Below, in pieces: positions 52,004-63,652 of a stretch of 64,000 nt of DNA. A program made the translations under genes and the position numbers. Under the pieces are notes generated by a model. It had not been told where the DNA came from. It saw nothing but the letters and a program-made list of their open reading frames with translations, and did not search any database. The stretch is from positions 9,803,485 through 9,867,484 of the forward strand of contig NC_049909.1 of assembly GCF_001411555.2 (NCBI RefSeq). The letters run 5' to 3'. Numbering within the stretch: the stretch's first letter is position 1; each line of letters opens with the position of its first letter. This DNA comes from Juglans regia (taxonomy: Eukaryota > Streptophyta > Magnoliopsida > Fagales > Juglandaceae).

Positions 52004-53674
52004 CTTAGAAATGGGTAGACCCTCTACAAAATCCATAGAAACATCAGTCCATACTTATTGTGGTATACGCAAGGGTTGTAGCAACTCAACAGGATGCATA
52101 GTCTCCACCTTGTACCTTTGACACACCTCACATTCACGAATGAATTGCTTAACTTTAGACTTCAAACTAAACCAAGAAAAGTTAGTTCTAGCACACTTCA
52201 AAGACTTGTGAAGACCAGAATGACCTGCAGATGGACTAGCATGAATAAAGTGTATAATCTTCAACTTCAGCTTAGAACAGTTAGGAACATAAAGTCTTTC
52301 TTTTTTAAAACAAAAGACCATGTTTAAAACAAAGGAAGGATGAAAAGAAGGATCTAGTTGCAATGAGGTGATGAACTGCTCCACTGTCTAATCTTCTACA
52401 TAAGCAGTCTTCAATTCTACTAACCAGGTTGGAGTTGGGAAAGATATAACAACCAACAATATTGATTTTTCATCCTAATATCTTCTAGACAAGTCATCAG
52501 CTACCCTGTTCTCTACCCCCCCCCCTCCTTTTGTATTCTACGTAAAATTCATATCCAAGCAACTTAGAGAGCTATTTCTGTTGTGAAGTTGTGCTAACGT
52601 TCTTCTCTAACAAATATTTCAGGTTGTGGTGATCAGTCCTAACTATAAACGAGCCTCCAAGAAGACAGGGTCTTCACTTCTTGATTGATAAAATCAAGGC
52701 CAGTAGTTCTTTCTCATAAGTAGAGAGTTGCAAATCCTTACCCTTAAGAGCCTGACTGAGGAAGGCCAATGGCCTCTACTCTTGCATCAACACAACACTA
52801 ATACCAGTTCCACAAACATCACATTCTATTACAAAAACTTTAGAAAAATCTGGTAAGGAGAGTACAAGAGGATTTGTAACTATTGCCTTGAGTTGGTTGA
52901 ATGACTGTGTCGCTCCCTCATTCCAAAGAAATGCATCTTTCTTTAGCAAAGTTGTCAAATGAGCAGCTACCTGTCCATACCCCTTGATAAACTTCCTATA
53001 GTAACCTATCAATCCCAAAAAACCCTTAATGACTTCAGTTTCTTTTAGTATTAGCCATCTAATCATGGATTCCAACTTCTTAGGATCTACCCTGACCCTG
53101 TCTTTAGAAATCAAATGGCCCAAATATTCGATCTCACCACATGCAAGCTTGCACTTGGATTGCTTAGCATACAACTGATGTTGTTGCAGAGTCTGCAAAA
53201 TTGAACTCAAATGCATCAAATGTGACCATAAATCCTTGCTATAAACAAGGATATCATCAAAAAATACAATGAAAAATTTCTTTAAAAAAAAAGGCTTGAA
53301 CACCTCATTCATGAATCCTTGAAATGTTGAAGGTGTATTAGTGAGTTCAAAAGGAATTACAAAGAACTCATAATATCCCTCATGTGTTCTAAAAGTTGTC
53401 TTGTAAATGTCTTCACTCTCATTCGAATTTGATGATATCCTGCCCTCGGATCCAGCTTAGAGAAAATGGTTGAACCAAAAAGATCCTTTAGTATTTCATC
53501 CACTACATGAATTGGATACCTACCTTTAATATCTTCATTCAATACCCTGTAATCAATGCATATCCTCCATGTGCCATCAGACTTCCTAACCAACAAAACA
53601 TGGAGGAGAATAGGGACTGACTTGGTCAAATCACACCTGATTCTAAAAACTCTTTGACAACCTTCTCAATCTCA
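52004..53674 (-). pseudogene. Gypsy pol: RT, RNase H and integrase start
   Basis: RT fragments LLVRKSDGTWRICIDYRVLN (53600-53541) and GYHQIRMR near 53435 are followed by FFDDILVYSKD around 53270, with the catalytic FDDI box intact. EIEYLGHLISKDRVRVDPKK comes next near 53125-53070. RNase H begins near 52830 (VFVIECDVCGTGISVVLMQE). The integrase zinc-binding H-H-C-C motif is at 52240-52110 (HASPSAGHSGLHK ... CEVCQRYK), then TDVSMDFVEGLPIS at 52052-52011, where the element is cut. Stops and frameshifts lie between blocks. Confidence 0.88.
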
Positions 53675-53902
53675 GGCCTCGTTTATTTTCGCAAATGAGA
53701 TGGGATGATATGAGTTGAGATAAAATTTGAAAATTGAATAAAGTATTGTTAGAATATATTTTTTAATATTCGTATTGTTTTGAGATTTGAAAAAATTGAA
53801 TTTTTTATTTTATTTTGTGTAAAAATTTAGAAAAGTTGTATTAATTATATGAGATTAAATGAAAGGAAATGAGATGAGATATATTGTGAAAACAAACGAG
53901 GC
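53675..53902. mobile_element. 228-bp MITE inserted at the start of the Gypsy RT
   Basis: Ends GCCTCGTTTATTTTC and GAAAACAAACGAGGC are 15-bp inverted repeats with one mismatch. The interior carries gagatgggatgatatgag and AT-rich sequence like other MITEs here. Taking the element out restores a continuous minus-strand coding order, with YPYYQN running into EIEKVV, which fixes the insertion point. At most three bases (tca/gca) were duplicated. Confidence 0.85.
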
Positions 53903-54570
53903 ATTTTGATAATAAGGATAACTATAAGGCCTCACCCTAACTGGTGATGATTCTTGCTTCAAATTAATTTGATGGTCATGAGACCTTTGAGGAGGTAAAC
54001 CCTTAGGTTCCTCAAATTGCCCCAATAGCTCAAGAATATTTTCAACCTCACTAGACATAGATTTTGTAACATCACTTGTAACTAATTGCAACAATAATCC
54101 CTTCTACCCCAACTTAGAGATTCTTGAAATCTCTTTATTATTCACCATCTCATTCTAAACTGTAATGCCCTTAAGACATATGCCTCTCCCCTTGTAAGTA
54201 AAATGCATCTTTAATTCTACAAAGTCCCAAAAGATAGGCCAAGTGACAATAACCATAGCATTCCCAAGACTCCATCACAACCACCCAAAGATAATGTAAA
54301 AAAAAAATTGATGGTGAAGGTTCTTCAACCCTACTACGGTACACTTCCCTTCACTGTTAACCACATGTCCATTGGCTACCCTTACTTGTATGGACTGATC
54401 TTGCTGTATATGCATATTACACTAGGAAGCAACTAAAATATCCACAAAATTGTGGGCATTGCAAACATCTATCAAAATTACCTCTCTTCTTTTCCTTAGT
54501 TGACCAACAACTCTCATTGTCTTCGGGCTTGGAACCGCCACAATGGCCTTTAAAGAGATTGAGGCTATTT
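53903..54570 (-). pseudogene. Gypsy Pol N-terminal part (protease-like and RT leader)
   Basis: The minus strand reads ASISLKAIVAVPSPKTMRV near 54560-54515, then VILIDVCNAHNFVDI (54483-54440), a retropepsin-like block in which the expected D-S/T-G triad reads DVC, so protease activity is lost. Further left, GLPPQRSHDHQINLK (54000-53956) matches the conserved PPxRxxDHxI leader of Gypsy RT. Confidence 0.7.
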
Positions 54571-55465
54571 CTCCCAAAGTTTTAAACATCGTTTCTTCCT
54601 GATCGGTACAGTCGAAATTTACTATACTGGAACAATATCCAACACGGTGGAGGTGGGTATTTCGTACCGAGTCAAATATTGGTCATTTCGATCAATACCG
54701 GCCGATTTTCAGATTTTGCCCATTATAGAAAATCTAAACAACATCATCAAGATAACTAAGACAATGGACTGTGGAGGTGGGCGTCGACCTGCGACGAAGG
54801 AGCAACACGAGCAAATAAGTCGTCCCTGCGAGTCTGTGACGGCGTGATGTCACGGTGTCCTATCGAAGGCATCGATTTGAAGAACAAAAGTAGATCTGAA
54901 AAGGGGGTTGGGTTGCTTTTGAGAAATGGGACTCTAAGCCATTATATATCAAGATCAAGATTTCTGAAAATGGAGAGAGTTAGAAACTGATAATGGAGAA
55001 AAAGTATATCTGAAGACGGAGAAAGTTGAAACTGAGAACTGAAGAAGACTTTTTGAGAAAACTGAGAGAGAGTTGATGGAGAGGATTTAAGAATCCATTT
55101 CAATACCGAAAAAGCCCTTTGGGCTTTGAGTTTCAAAAGAGTTTATTTACGAAAAACACCTTTGAGTTCACTCTTAATTACAAAATCACCATTCACTTTT
55201 AATTAGCATTTCGGATCCATTTTTGTTGTAAATATTTATGCAGCGTTTATTTTTTTGTTGCAAATTATTGAAACACTACCGGTACCGAATATTTGTTGCG
55301 TGAATAATAGTTTTTAAGACTTCAAGGTTGATCAGGATATTGTTGTTATTTTTTAACATAGTTAATATATATATAATTTATTTATATATAGACTAACTCA
55401 AAATAGTACCGGTACTGAAATATTTTGTTCTAGTATCTCGACCAAAACGGTCACTGAAACTATAT
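54571..55465. mobile_element. Insertion of about 0.9 kb in the Gypsy Gag/protease region
   Basis: The Gypsy coding order stops near 55465 (after GIKALNI) and resumes near 54565 (ASISLKA). The sequence between is foreign, with clustered gatcggtac, taccggtac and cgaaat motifs near both ends in roughly inverted arrangement and no transposase. The ends gtttcttcctgatcgg and ccgtcactgaaac-like are only partly inverted. A TSD could not be fixed. Confidence 0.5.
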
Positions 55466-55750
55466 TCAAAGCTTTGATTCCTCCACAAACCTCAGTTTGT
55501 TCCTCTCCATTTTCTGTCACTCTTTCCTGCCCCCAACCAATAACACTATCAAAACTATCCAGTAACTCCATTCCTTCCAACAGAGAAAGTTTTGGCTCAA
55601 GGCATCGATGGCCTTGATGCCACTTGTCATCACAAAAGTAGCAAAGACCCTTCTTCCTTTTTTCTTGCATCTGAGGCTCAGACACTTTTTGAAAATGATC
55701 TTTGATGTAGATTGAGTTTTAAGTGTTTCCAAAATGGATCTGTCCAGTTT
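55466..55750 (-). pseudogene. Gypsy Gag C-terminus with CCHC zinc knuckle
   Basis: The minus strand encodes KGLCYFCDDKWHQGHRC at about 55645-55595, a CX2CX4HX4C zinc knuckle of retrotransposon Gag proteins, followed by an acidic linker. A frameshift or stop separates it from sequence further upstream. Confidence 0.85.
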
Positions 55751-56995
55751 TATACATGTTGGACCCTGGACCTAACTGACTAGAATCCATAGACCCATTC
55801 TTCCAAGGTCTTCTAGTACTCAACACATATTGTTCTTGGATTTTTTCCAATCCAAATGCATCATTCAAAGTAATAGACACATGTTGTATGAATTTTCAGA
55901 GAGTAATTTTCCCTCTAGTTCATGATCTATTTATACGTTATTAGTTTCTATAAATACAGTACCATATTTATACAAGATCAAAACAAAACACTACAAAACG
56001 ACACCACTTCACTTAGTTCAATCACCATCTCACTAAACAAAAAAACGTTGTGCTACTTATTACCAGTGACAACTGCAATAAATGACACCGTCCCAATAAC
56101 CAGAAACGGCTTCGTATCCTTCAAGCCTTTAACAAATAAAACTATCAATGCTTCACTTTTATCTTCCTTTCCGCTGCCAAACTCCTTCAGCCTCTACTGC
56201 TAGCATCCACTCCAACACCTTTCGACCCATAATAACTGGTCACTTCAGAGTTTCAAAAGCGGATAGACTGTCATAACTAGGAACATTTTTTGCTTTTATT
56301 ATTTATATGCACTAAATAATCAATATCGATTACGTATAATAGAAATTTAGATTACATTATTAATATTTTTTATGACAATGAATCTCAAAAACCGCACAAA
56401 CACAACATGTCTCTTTTATAAGAAAATATATTTATAATCATGAATTGTGTAAATTTTACGTAATCGTTTTGAAAAATATGGGACTCCAATGACAAAAAAA
56501 AATTAATTTTTTAATAATAAATTTCATTTTTTTTCAAATCGATCGATATTTACGCACTTCACAATTATATATAAAATTATTCCTTTTTTATTCCGGTAAA
56601 TTCCAAATCCGTAGAATGCGTCTCCATCACACGGACCAAGTAAATCATCAAATATTAAACCTGGAAGGAGCATAACACCTAGACCAAGGCACCAAGTGCC
56701 AACCCTGAGGATTGATTACATTTATTAATATATAAGCACACTTAGTTAATGCTAGAGAAAGAAAAAATATTATTTATTCAGAATCTCAAAATCCACAAAC
56801 TAAAAATTGTTGGAAAAGAGAGAAAGGGGCTAACAATTTCAAATTCTCTCTCGTGATAAAATAGAGAAATTACAACCTCATTACAGAGTACTTTCAAACT
56901 CCTAATTGGGTAGCATGTAGATCATTTATACAACTTCGTCTTTCTATACCAAGTAGCTTGATGATGCAACTATTCCCACTCACAATGAATCAGAA
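55751..56995. other. Flank between the Gypsy remnant and the BRUTUS-like gene
   Basis: The first part (55751-55920) may be more Gag. A 93-codon plus-strand ORF at 55922-56203 has no domain I recognise. The remainder is AT-rich, and its right end (about 56750-56995) probably holds the 3' UTR of the minus-strand gene. Confidence 0.4.
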
Positions 56996-59900
56996 CTATG
57001 TGAGTCTAGTGTTGTATGAACCACAACAAGAGCATTTGTGGTGAAGCCAATGGAAAGGTGCGGCTCCTTTCTTCTCACAATCATTGCATAGTATGGCCTG
57101 CAAAGTGCTCCACAGTCAATCAACATATATCTAGAAGAATCGTAAAAATACAAGTTCAATATGAAAACTTAAAAGAGAAATGGTGAACCTGAGTTATTCC
57201 AGCATACTCATCTGGAATTTTCTCCTCGGCTAACTGTGCATCTAACATTCTAAAATATATCTGCAATGCATTCATAATTTAGGAACTTCATCAAGACGAC
57301 AACATTTGGAGACGGTTTGACTCATTTAAATGAATGAATCTAACAAATTGCTCAATTGAATCTTTTTTTTTTTATATAAATATAATTGCTCAATTGAATC
57401 TTCACAGAAAGTGCTTTTCAAACATATAACAAATGAAATTTAAGTGAAAATTCAAAGTGAAGTGCAAGATGCGCGAGAGGCTTTCTTTGCTCTAACCATT
57501 ACTATTTGCCAGTTAATAGCTCTTAAGTTAGAAATGCACGAGTATTGACCCTATAGAGACTCCAGCACTTGAAACATTTTGTTATATCAAGTCAACAATG
57601 AGTAGGTCCTATTGGTTAAGCTGATTTGCCTCAAAGCATATTAACTTTTGGCTAATTTACTTCTTATGGCTTGATTTCATCAAGACAACCATAGAAATAA
57701 ATTACTCACAAAGAAAAGGTTAAAAAATGATTCGACACTAGAATAGCGTTAGCTAAAATAACTAATTTTAACACTCAAGTTAAGAATTCATCATGTTGAA
57801 GATGTAGATGCTCATTCACAGTTTAATTTCAATTGTATTTTCATTTCCTGGAAGATATTAATTTGCAGCAATATATTGTTATATACCATAGCACAAAAGT
57901 GGCTGAACTAGATAGGAAATATCTAGGAACTAACCTGCATGTCCCCAAGTGACTTGCTACAGATTGGGCAGGTATAGTGAGAACAGGTGTAATCCTAGCA
58001 ACAGAAACAGTAGCAACTGTAAAGTTGCCTGAAATTTTCCCAAGTGAAGAAAAAAGTGAAGATTTTAAGATTGAAGTACCCGGAAACATGTTGAGTGCAT
58101 TACATGACCACATGGAAGGCACTTTACTGGAGAGGTAGATGTGAATATGTATTCATGGCAGATGGGGCAGTTATCCTCTAAACATTTCTCCCTACATGTA
58201 TGAGCCGAAAGAGAACGTGACATGCAAGCATTGCAGTTCATGCAGTGAAAGTAGTCAATTCCCAGTCCCTTCCCCACTCGGCACAGGTTACAGAAAGGAC
58301 AGTGATAAATTTCTCTGTTAAAGCAACATTTAAATCATAAATGTCAGAATTTTCAATGGCAGAAATCAAGATAGGTAATGCAAGGTAACATTAATATTAC
58401 CTTCAATCCCTTCAATCTTTTTTTTTTTGGGAGAGAGAGAGAGAGGCTGTTGAATTAAACTATATTTAAGAAAATAAGCATAAAAGTACAAAGGATATTA
58501 TTATCATAGTGTGGTTCAGTATTGAACTATGAAGTCCCCGTCCAGAATACAAAAACGTAAGGTCATCCAACTGTTTTCTTTCAACAATATTAAGTAGCTA
58601 TGAGTAGGGTTTAGTCCGACACAGTCTCACATTTAGCCCTCAGCTCCAAACCATTGCGTAGATGGAGTCTCAATAATTTACTTTGTTGATTTATAATGCA
58701 CATAAGTTCTACTTGAATTTAACATGACACCTTATGATTAATCATGAGTGGATCAACATTAGACACCCATTGAAAAATGTCAGTTTATGACATGTATAAT
58801 TTTAAATATAGAAGCTGAGATAAAATCTAAATTCTCCTACATACATGGTTGAACCTTATCGGAGATGTTGCAATCATTGACATATTGTGATATTATACAA
58901 CCATGTCAGTGCTCTTTAAAGATTATAATCCATCCTCAAGGCATCTCAGCTTTAACATTTAGTTGTTTAGACATCTTTGCTGTGAATAGAAGACAATTTT
59001 AAATTTTGAAGAGTCAAACCTGCAGCATTTGAAAGCTCTAATGCATATGGGGTCGTCTAAGGAGATAACATCCTAGAGAATTATTAAAATAATCCTGTAC
59101 GTCATTTAACTAGTTTGTCTCTCACTTGGCCATTACAGAACTAAGTGTCTTTGTCAAATAAAATAGTCATTATGAGGAGCCAAAGCCTGTCTTAATTATA
59201 TATATATATATACACACACAATCCACCAAATACCTTTTCAATTTAAATTAAAGTGTTTGTCCTAATAGTGCTTCGAGAGTCAGTCATAATGGTCCTTTTT
59301 ATGGCTGTATCTGTTTTGGCCTTTTTTCATTTTCACTTATGGTAAAAAGATGAAGAAACAAAAAAAATTTGAATTTCATTGCATAAAATTAGAATACTGA
59401 AGTAGATCAATCATGCTGTTTCACCTTTCATCATCAAATAACTTGCAGATCTTGCAATAATATTTTGCCATGGAAAAATTATCGCAGGAAACAGTGGAAC
59501 ACGAGCGCCCAATTGGCTGAATTTTCAAGCATTTCATGCACATCATCTTTGTAACAGATTTCCTGTATATATATCAGAAGCAGTGGCAAACCTGATGGAG
59601 AGAATAGAAAACATGAAAATTGACAAGATGAAAGCAGAAATGTAACCATAATGTCATACCTATCCAGAGAATGATCAGCCACCTCATCATGGCAATGTCT
59701 GCATGTATAAAGCTGGTTGCAACAGGCAACGAGAAGTTTGCAGTTCCTCTTGTAGTGTTTGCAACCAAAGGTTAGTTTGAGATGGTCCTGATAAGATGGA
59801 TGCTGATCGGGAATATCTTCCCCATTACTTGAAACTGGATGGGATATCTGTTGTCTAACAATCCAACGGCTGATACAGAATGAACACCATAAGTACGTAG

Positions 59901-62900
59901 TGGACATGTAAGCAAAATGAAAAGAAAAAAAAAAAAAAAATCAGGTCTCTGAGCAGAATGATGTCTGCAACAGTGTATAGGCCCATAGTTCACCAAATGT
60001 AAGAAGGGGACTATACCCAGTAAGAATATGATTATTTAACCAAATTCAGGTGACTATGAGTATTTCATTTTTCTAGAAGAATATCCAATGTGCGGATGTG
60101 CCACAATTGCATATGCATACATACATTAATAAATAAATATGAGGGTATGTGTAACGCCCCAATGGAAGGCCCACATCACATGGCTTATATTCCAAAAGGA
60201 CTAGTCAATGATACAATTGGAGCCCCATTAGAACCTTATAAAGAGCAAGAACTTGTCCTTCCTAAACAATATGGAATCTCATACACCACCTACTATTATC
60301 CTTATCATATGGGGTATCATAATCTATCCCCCTTAAATTCCCAACATCCTCGTCGAACCTGTCCATTGTAGATAGCACGGCTCAAGTCCCACATTTCTAG
60401 TTGGGATAGGCTCTGATACCATTTGTAATGCCTCAATGGAAGACTCACATCACATGGCTTATACTCCAAAAGGACTAGTCAATGATACAATTGAAGCCCC
60501 ATTAGAACCTTATAAAGAGCAAGAACTTCTTCTTTTCAAGCAATATGAGATCTCATACACCACCTACCATTATCCTTATCATATGGAGTATCACAGTATG
60601 CCCACCTAATATACTCACAATAGACTATCTAACCTTAATCATGCCTCTACTTTCTACTCCTAAAAGGAAAGGAAGAAAAGGTTAAATTTAAAAGGTTATA
60701 AAATTGCATAATACCAACCTCATTAGCAGATTTTGGATTATATATGATTTTTTCTGCGGATCCAAGGAAGAATCTCGAGATACTCTTCTAATTGTAGCCT
60801 CCAGATCTTCTTGATTCATTGTCAGAAGGCGTTCACAGCGCAAAGAAGACTTAGGTAATTGAAAATCTTGGCCCGATTTATCAGTCTGGTCTGTGGCATC
60901 TGCCACTTCACAGCATCTCTTTTTGTCACTGTCACTGGAAAGTTTTGTACATACTGAACATTCATAATTATTTTCATCTCTATTCAGGTCCTTTTCTTTA
61001 TCATCCACATCGCAGTTTCTAAATGTCTCGACATCTGAATCAACATGATCTCTTTGTGGAAAATCACTCTTCTTTTCAGCAATGATTCCTTCATTTTCTT
61101 CATTAATGACTTCTTTAGCCAGATAAGTTGATATAATCTCTAGTGGATCTGCAGTCCATGAAGGTGAGATGCTTGATTCCTCTACCACCTTTGCTACGTC
61201 ATATTCTTCACACCATTCCCCTAACCATTCATCAAACATTGTATTTCTCACGGCCTTGCGCCATAAGGACATCAGAGTATGCTGTTCTTCAACTGTCAAA
61301 GATGCCATGAGCCAGGGTATCATATCCTGCAATACTTCTGCTCTTGTTGTTCCAAGCATGCGTCCTATGATTTTTTCTTGCTCCTCAATGGAGAAGCTCT
61401 CTCTAAATGAGGGCCAAAGTTCAACTTCTTCACGGTGAATATGGTTGGAGAGTGATTTATGCATTGATTTGCACATGTCATGCAGCCTCCTACGCAGTTG
61501 ATGATGATTCAGCATTCTTTGATCCTGCGTATTTGAATCAGCACTAGAAATTGAAACTTGCAACTCATACATCTTATCTAAAATGAGCGATATTCTACTG
61601 AAGTATTCAACTTCCAGTTGGTGATCAATGGTATAGGAGTGGCTTATGTTTTGGACTGTCCCCTTTGCCTCCAAAGCTGGAAAAGCAATCTCATCCTCTG
61701 CATCACTGTGGATCTGATATAGAACACGTATGAGGTCAAATCGCCGACGGAAGTCAATGATGAGGCCTAAATTTTCAGCCAACTGGGCTGAACCAGAGAC
61801 AAGGTACTCCAAATCTTTCCTGAGAGCCTTGTGGAAGAAAAAGATGATATCCACCGGTTTTGGTTCATTGATAATGGAACTGGAACCACCATCACCAGGA
61901 AACTTAGGAAAAGGATTTATTATCTTTACTGTTTCAGGGAAAAATATGTGCAGATTGATTCCACTGGAGTAGGATGTCTCATACTTCTTAGCAGTGTGGG
62001 GGCTTGAAGATGAAGAAAAACAGTTACTGCCCTTGTTGGCAGAGGGTGGTTCAGTTGGCCCTGGGTTAGATCCTTCAGGGAGTTTCATGCCCAAGGCTAA
62101 GGAAGAAGACCCAAAGACTTCCTTGATTTGCTCGGATATAAAAGAGCATCTGCTCTTGAAAATGCTCTGCAAATCCTCTCTTAGTTTTTCAATAGAGGTC
62201 TTTCCTGAGTAACCAGTTTGAAACCACTTGTGTAAGAGGGATGCAAAAGATTTATTTACAAAAGAATCTCCCTGCTTTACACTCTGAAGAATGGACCTGG
62301 ATTCATCCTCAGATAACTGAGCTGAAAACCACATGATTACGCACTTAAGCAATCCAAGTGGCATTATATTAAGGCTCATATACAGAAGTCTCTGCTGCAA
62401 TTCATGGCTGCAGTTCTTGCTAATAATGGGAAATACCTGTTAGAAACTGGACAAAGGGTCAAATGATGGCAATATGAAAAACATTCCTAAATAACTTATT
62501 GATGACAAGTATTGAGAGGGAACTTTTGGAATTCATTAAGAGAATTGGAATCAGCATCCCACAATTATCACTAGCTACTGCATACTACTAGTAAAGGTTG
62601 AATTTTTCCCCTTCTCTTGCTATTTATTAATGTCTTTAAGCAGTTTACCTCCATTTCTTGCAAGGCAAACTGTTTGTTCACTTCCAACAAGAAAGACTCA
62701 AGTTCCCTGCAAAGATTCTCCAGAAACAAGCACAACGATATACCATTTTGAGGGTTGTATTGTAGCAGCAGAAGTAGACCTTCAATATGATGACCATTGA
62801 GGAATTGTTCGTCAGAGGGAGGTGGGCAGCAATTGGCAAGTTGATTTAGCACAGGGTAAAAAAATGTCTTCAAGGCATTGCTGTTCATCAGAAAGTTTTC

Positions 62901-63652
62901 AATTGAAACTTATGATGCATGAGCGAGAAACAATTATTTAAGAAAAAAAGAAAGAGATTCTGCTAGGCACTTGATCAAATATACTGTGTATATTAAAAGG
63001 AAGTGCTTCAGCAACCATGTGAATTACCCGTAGAAGCTAAGGACATCAGCAAGGAATTTTAGCCGGATAACTATTGAATCTAAATTTGAAAAACAGCCTG
63101 AGCTTCTGATTTGATATAACTCTTCCAGAATTTCTTTCAAATCTTTCCTGATGGCACCATGCCAAATATTAAGACAATGAATCGGATTTTGTCCAACGTC
63201 TGTTTGGATAAAGCGTGCTTTTATCCAATTCCAGTTTTCACTAAAAGACCATTTAGATAAATGCATTTTGAGTTTCCCTCTCATATCTGCACATCCATCA
63301 GGACATTGAATGTCTTTTCCAACACTGGTGTAGGAACCGCAGGAGGGTTGATCATCATTACCAAGCCAAGAATTCACCACCTTCACAAACATATTTGAAC
63401 CAGACACAATCAGGATGTTTATCCAAATTGGATGTGAGAATTTGGCTGAGAGTGTACCTCTAGCAATGTTTTTTCTCCGGGTACAATTTCTTTTATACAG
63501 TGAGTAACATCCAATTGTTCCTCCAGAGAAAGAAAGGACATCATCCATGGCAAAAATTGCTCTATCAGAATTACTGGAACACTGCATATGAACTGCCACA
63601 CAAGTGAACCCTGCTCTTTCGAAGAGAATTGCTGCATCAGCAATGGAAAAAC
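56996..63652 (-). CDS. BRUTUS-like hemerythrin/CHY/RING E3 ubiquitin ligase, C-terminal 1104 residues
   Basis: Ten exons are visible: 63652-63458, 63380-63028, 62880-62649, 62436-60719, 59869-59660, 59562-59425, 58314-58080, 57994-57935, 57260-57189, 57097-56996. All are GT-AG bounded and in frame (3315 nt with TAG). About 150 N-terminal residues lie beyond the window. In visible numbering: end of a first hemerythrin domain (1-65, VFPLLMQQFS), a second (about 135-330), a third (about 455-690, FFHKALRKDLEYL ... NHIHREEVELWPSF), CHY zinc finger (from about 865, FGCKHYKRNC), CTCHY finger (HCPFCNLCRVGKGLGIDYFHC, about 953-973), RING-H2 (CPIC at 998, PCGHVMHSTC, CPIC at about 1036), and a C-terminal zinc ribbon (ILCNDC ... 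KCSCCGSYNTRL). This matches BRUTUS-type iron-sensing ligases. The RING flank (REKCLEDNCPICHEYIF) looks more like BTSL1/BTSL2 than BTS. Role by homology: nuclear/cytosolic negative regulator of iron uptake. Confidence 0.93.
58315..59424 (-). other. Large intron of the BRUTUS-like gene
   Basis: 1110-bp intron between the second-last CHY exon and the CTCHY/RING exon. It contains a (GA)n run at 58432-58445 and a short (AT)n/(AC)n run near 59200-59218. No ORF or element was recognised. Confidence 0.6.
60150..60595 (-). mobile_element. Complete TRIM (miniature LTR retrotransposon) in an intron
   Basis: Two 172-bp LTRs, 60150-60321 and 60424-60595, flank a 102-bp interior. On the minus strand the order is LTR, two bases, primer-binding site TGGTATCAGAGCC (60421-60409, matching initiator tRNA-Met), interior, polypurine tract AAGGGGGATAGAT (about 60334-60322), LTR. 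The 5-bp duplication gtatg is exact at 60145-60149 and 60596-60600. It lies in the intron 59870-60718 of the BRUTUS-like gene, in the same orientation as the gene. The LTRs differ at several positions and one terminal CA has become TA, so the insertion is not very recent. A plus-strand 93-codon ORF over it is spurious. Confidence 0.93.

Larger units (their letters stand above)
52004..55750 (-). mobile_element. Second Ty3/Gypsy element, truncated and interrupted
   Basis: Minus-strand order from right to left: Gag zinc knuckle, a protease-like segment, reverse transcriptase, RNase H and the start of integrase. The integrase is cut at 52004, where the Tat-type element ends. A 228-bp MITE (53675-53902) and a roughly 0.9-kb insertion (54570-55465) lie inside it. 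No LTR was recognised. Confidence 0.75.

Noticed and set aside
59479..59907. 142-codon minus-strand frame as a single exon
   Set aside because: Only the part 59660-59869 is exonic. The frame runs through a splice donor at 59660 into intron and outside family sequence.
60090..60371. 93-codon plus-strand ORF starting MRMCHNCICIHT
   Set aside because: It overlaps one LTR and the interior of the TRIM and lies antisense in an intron.
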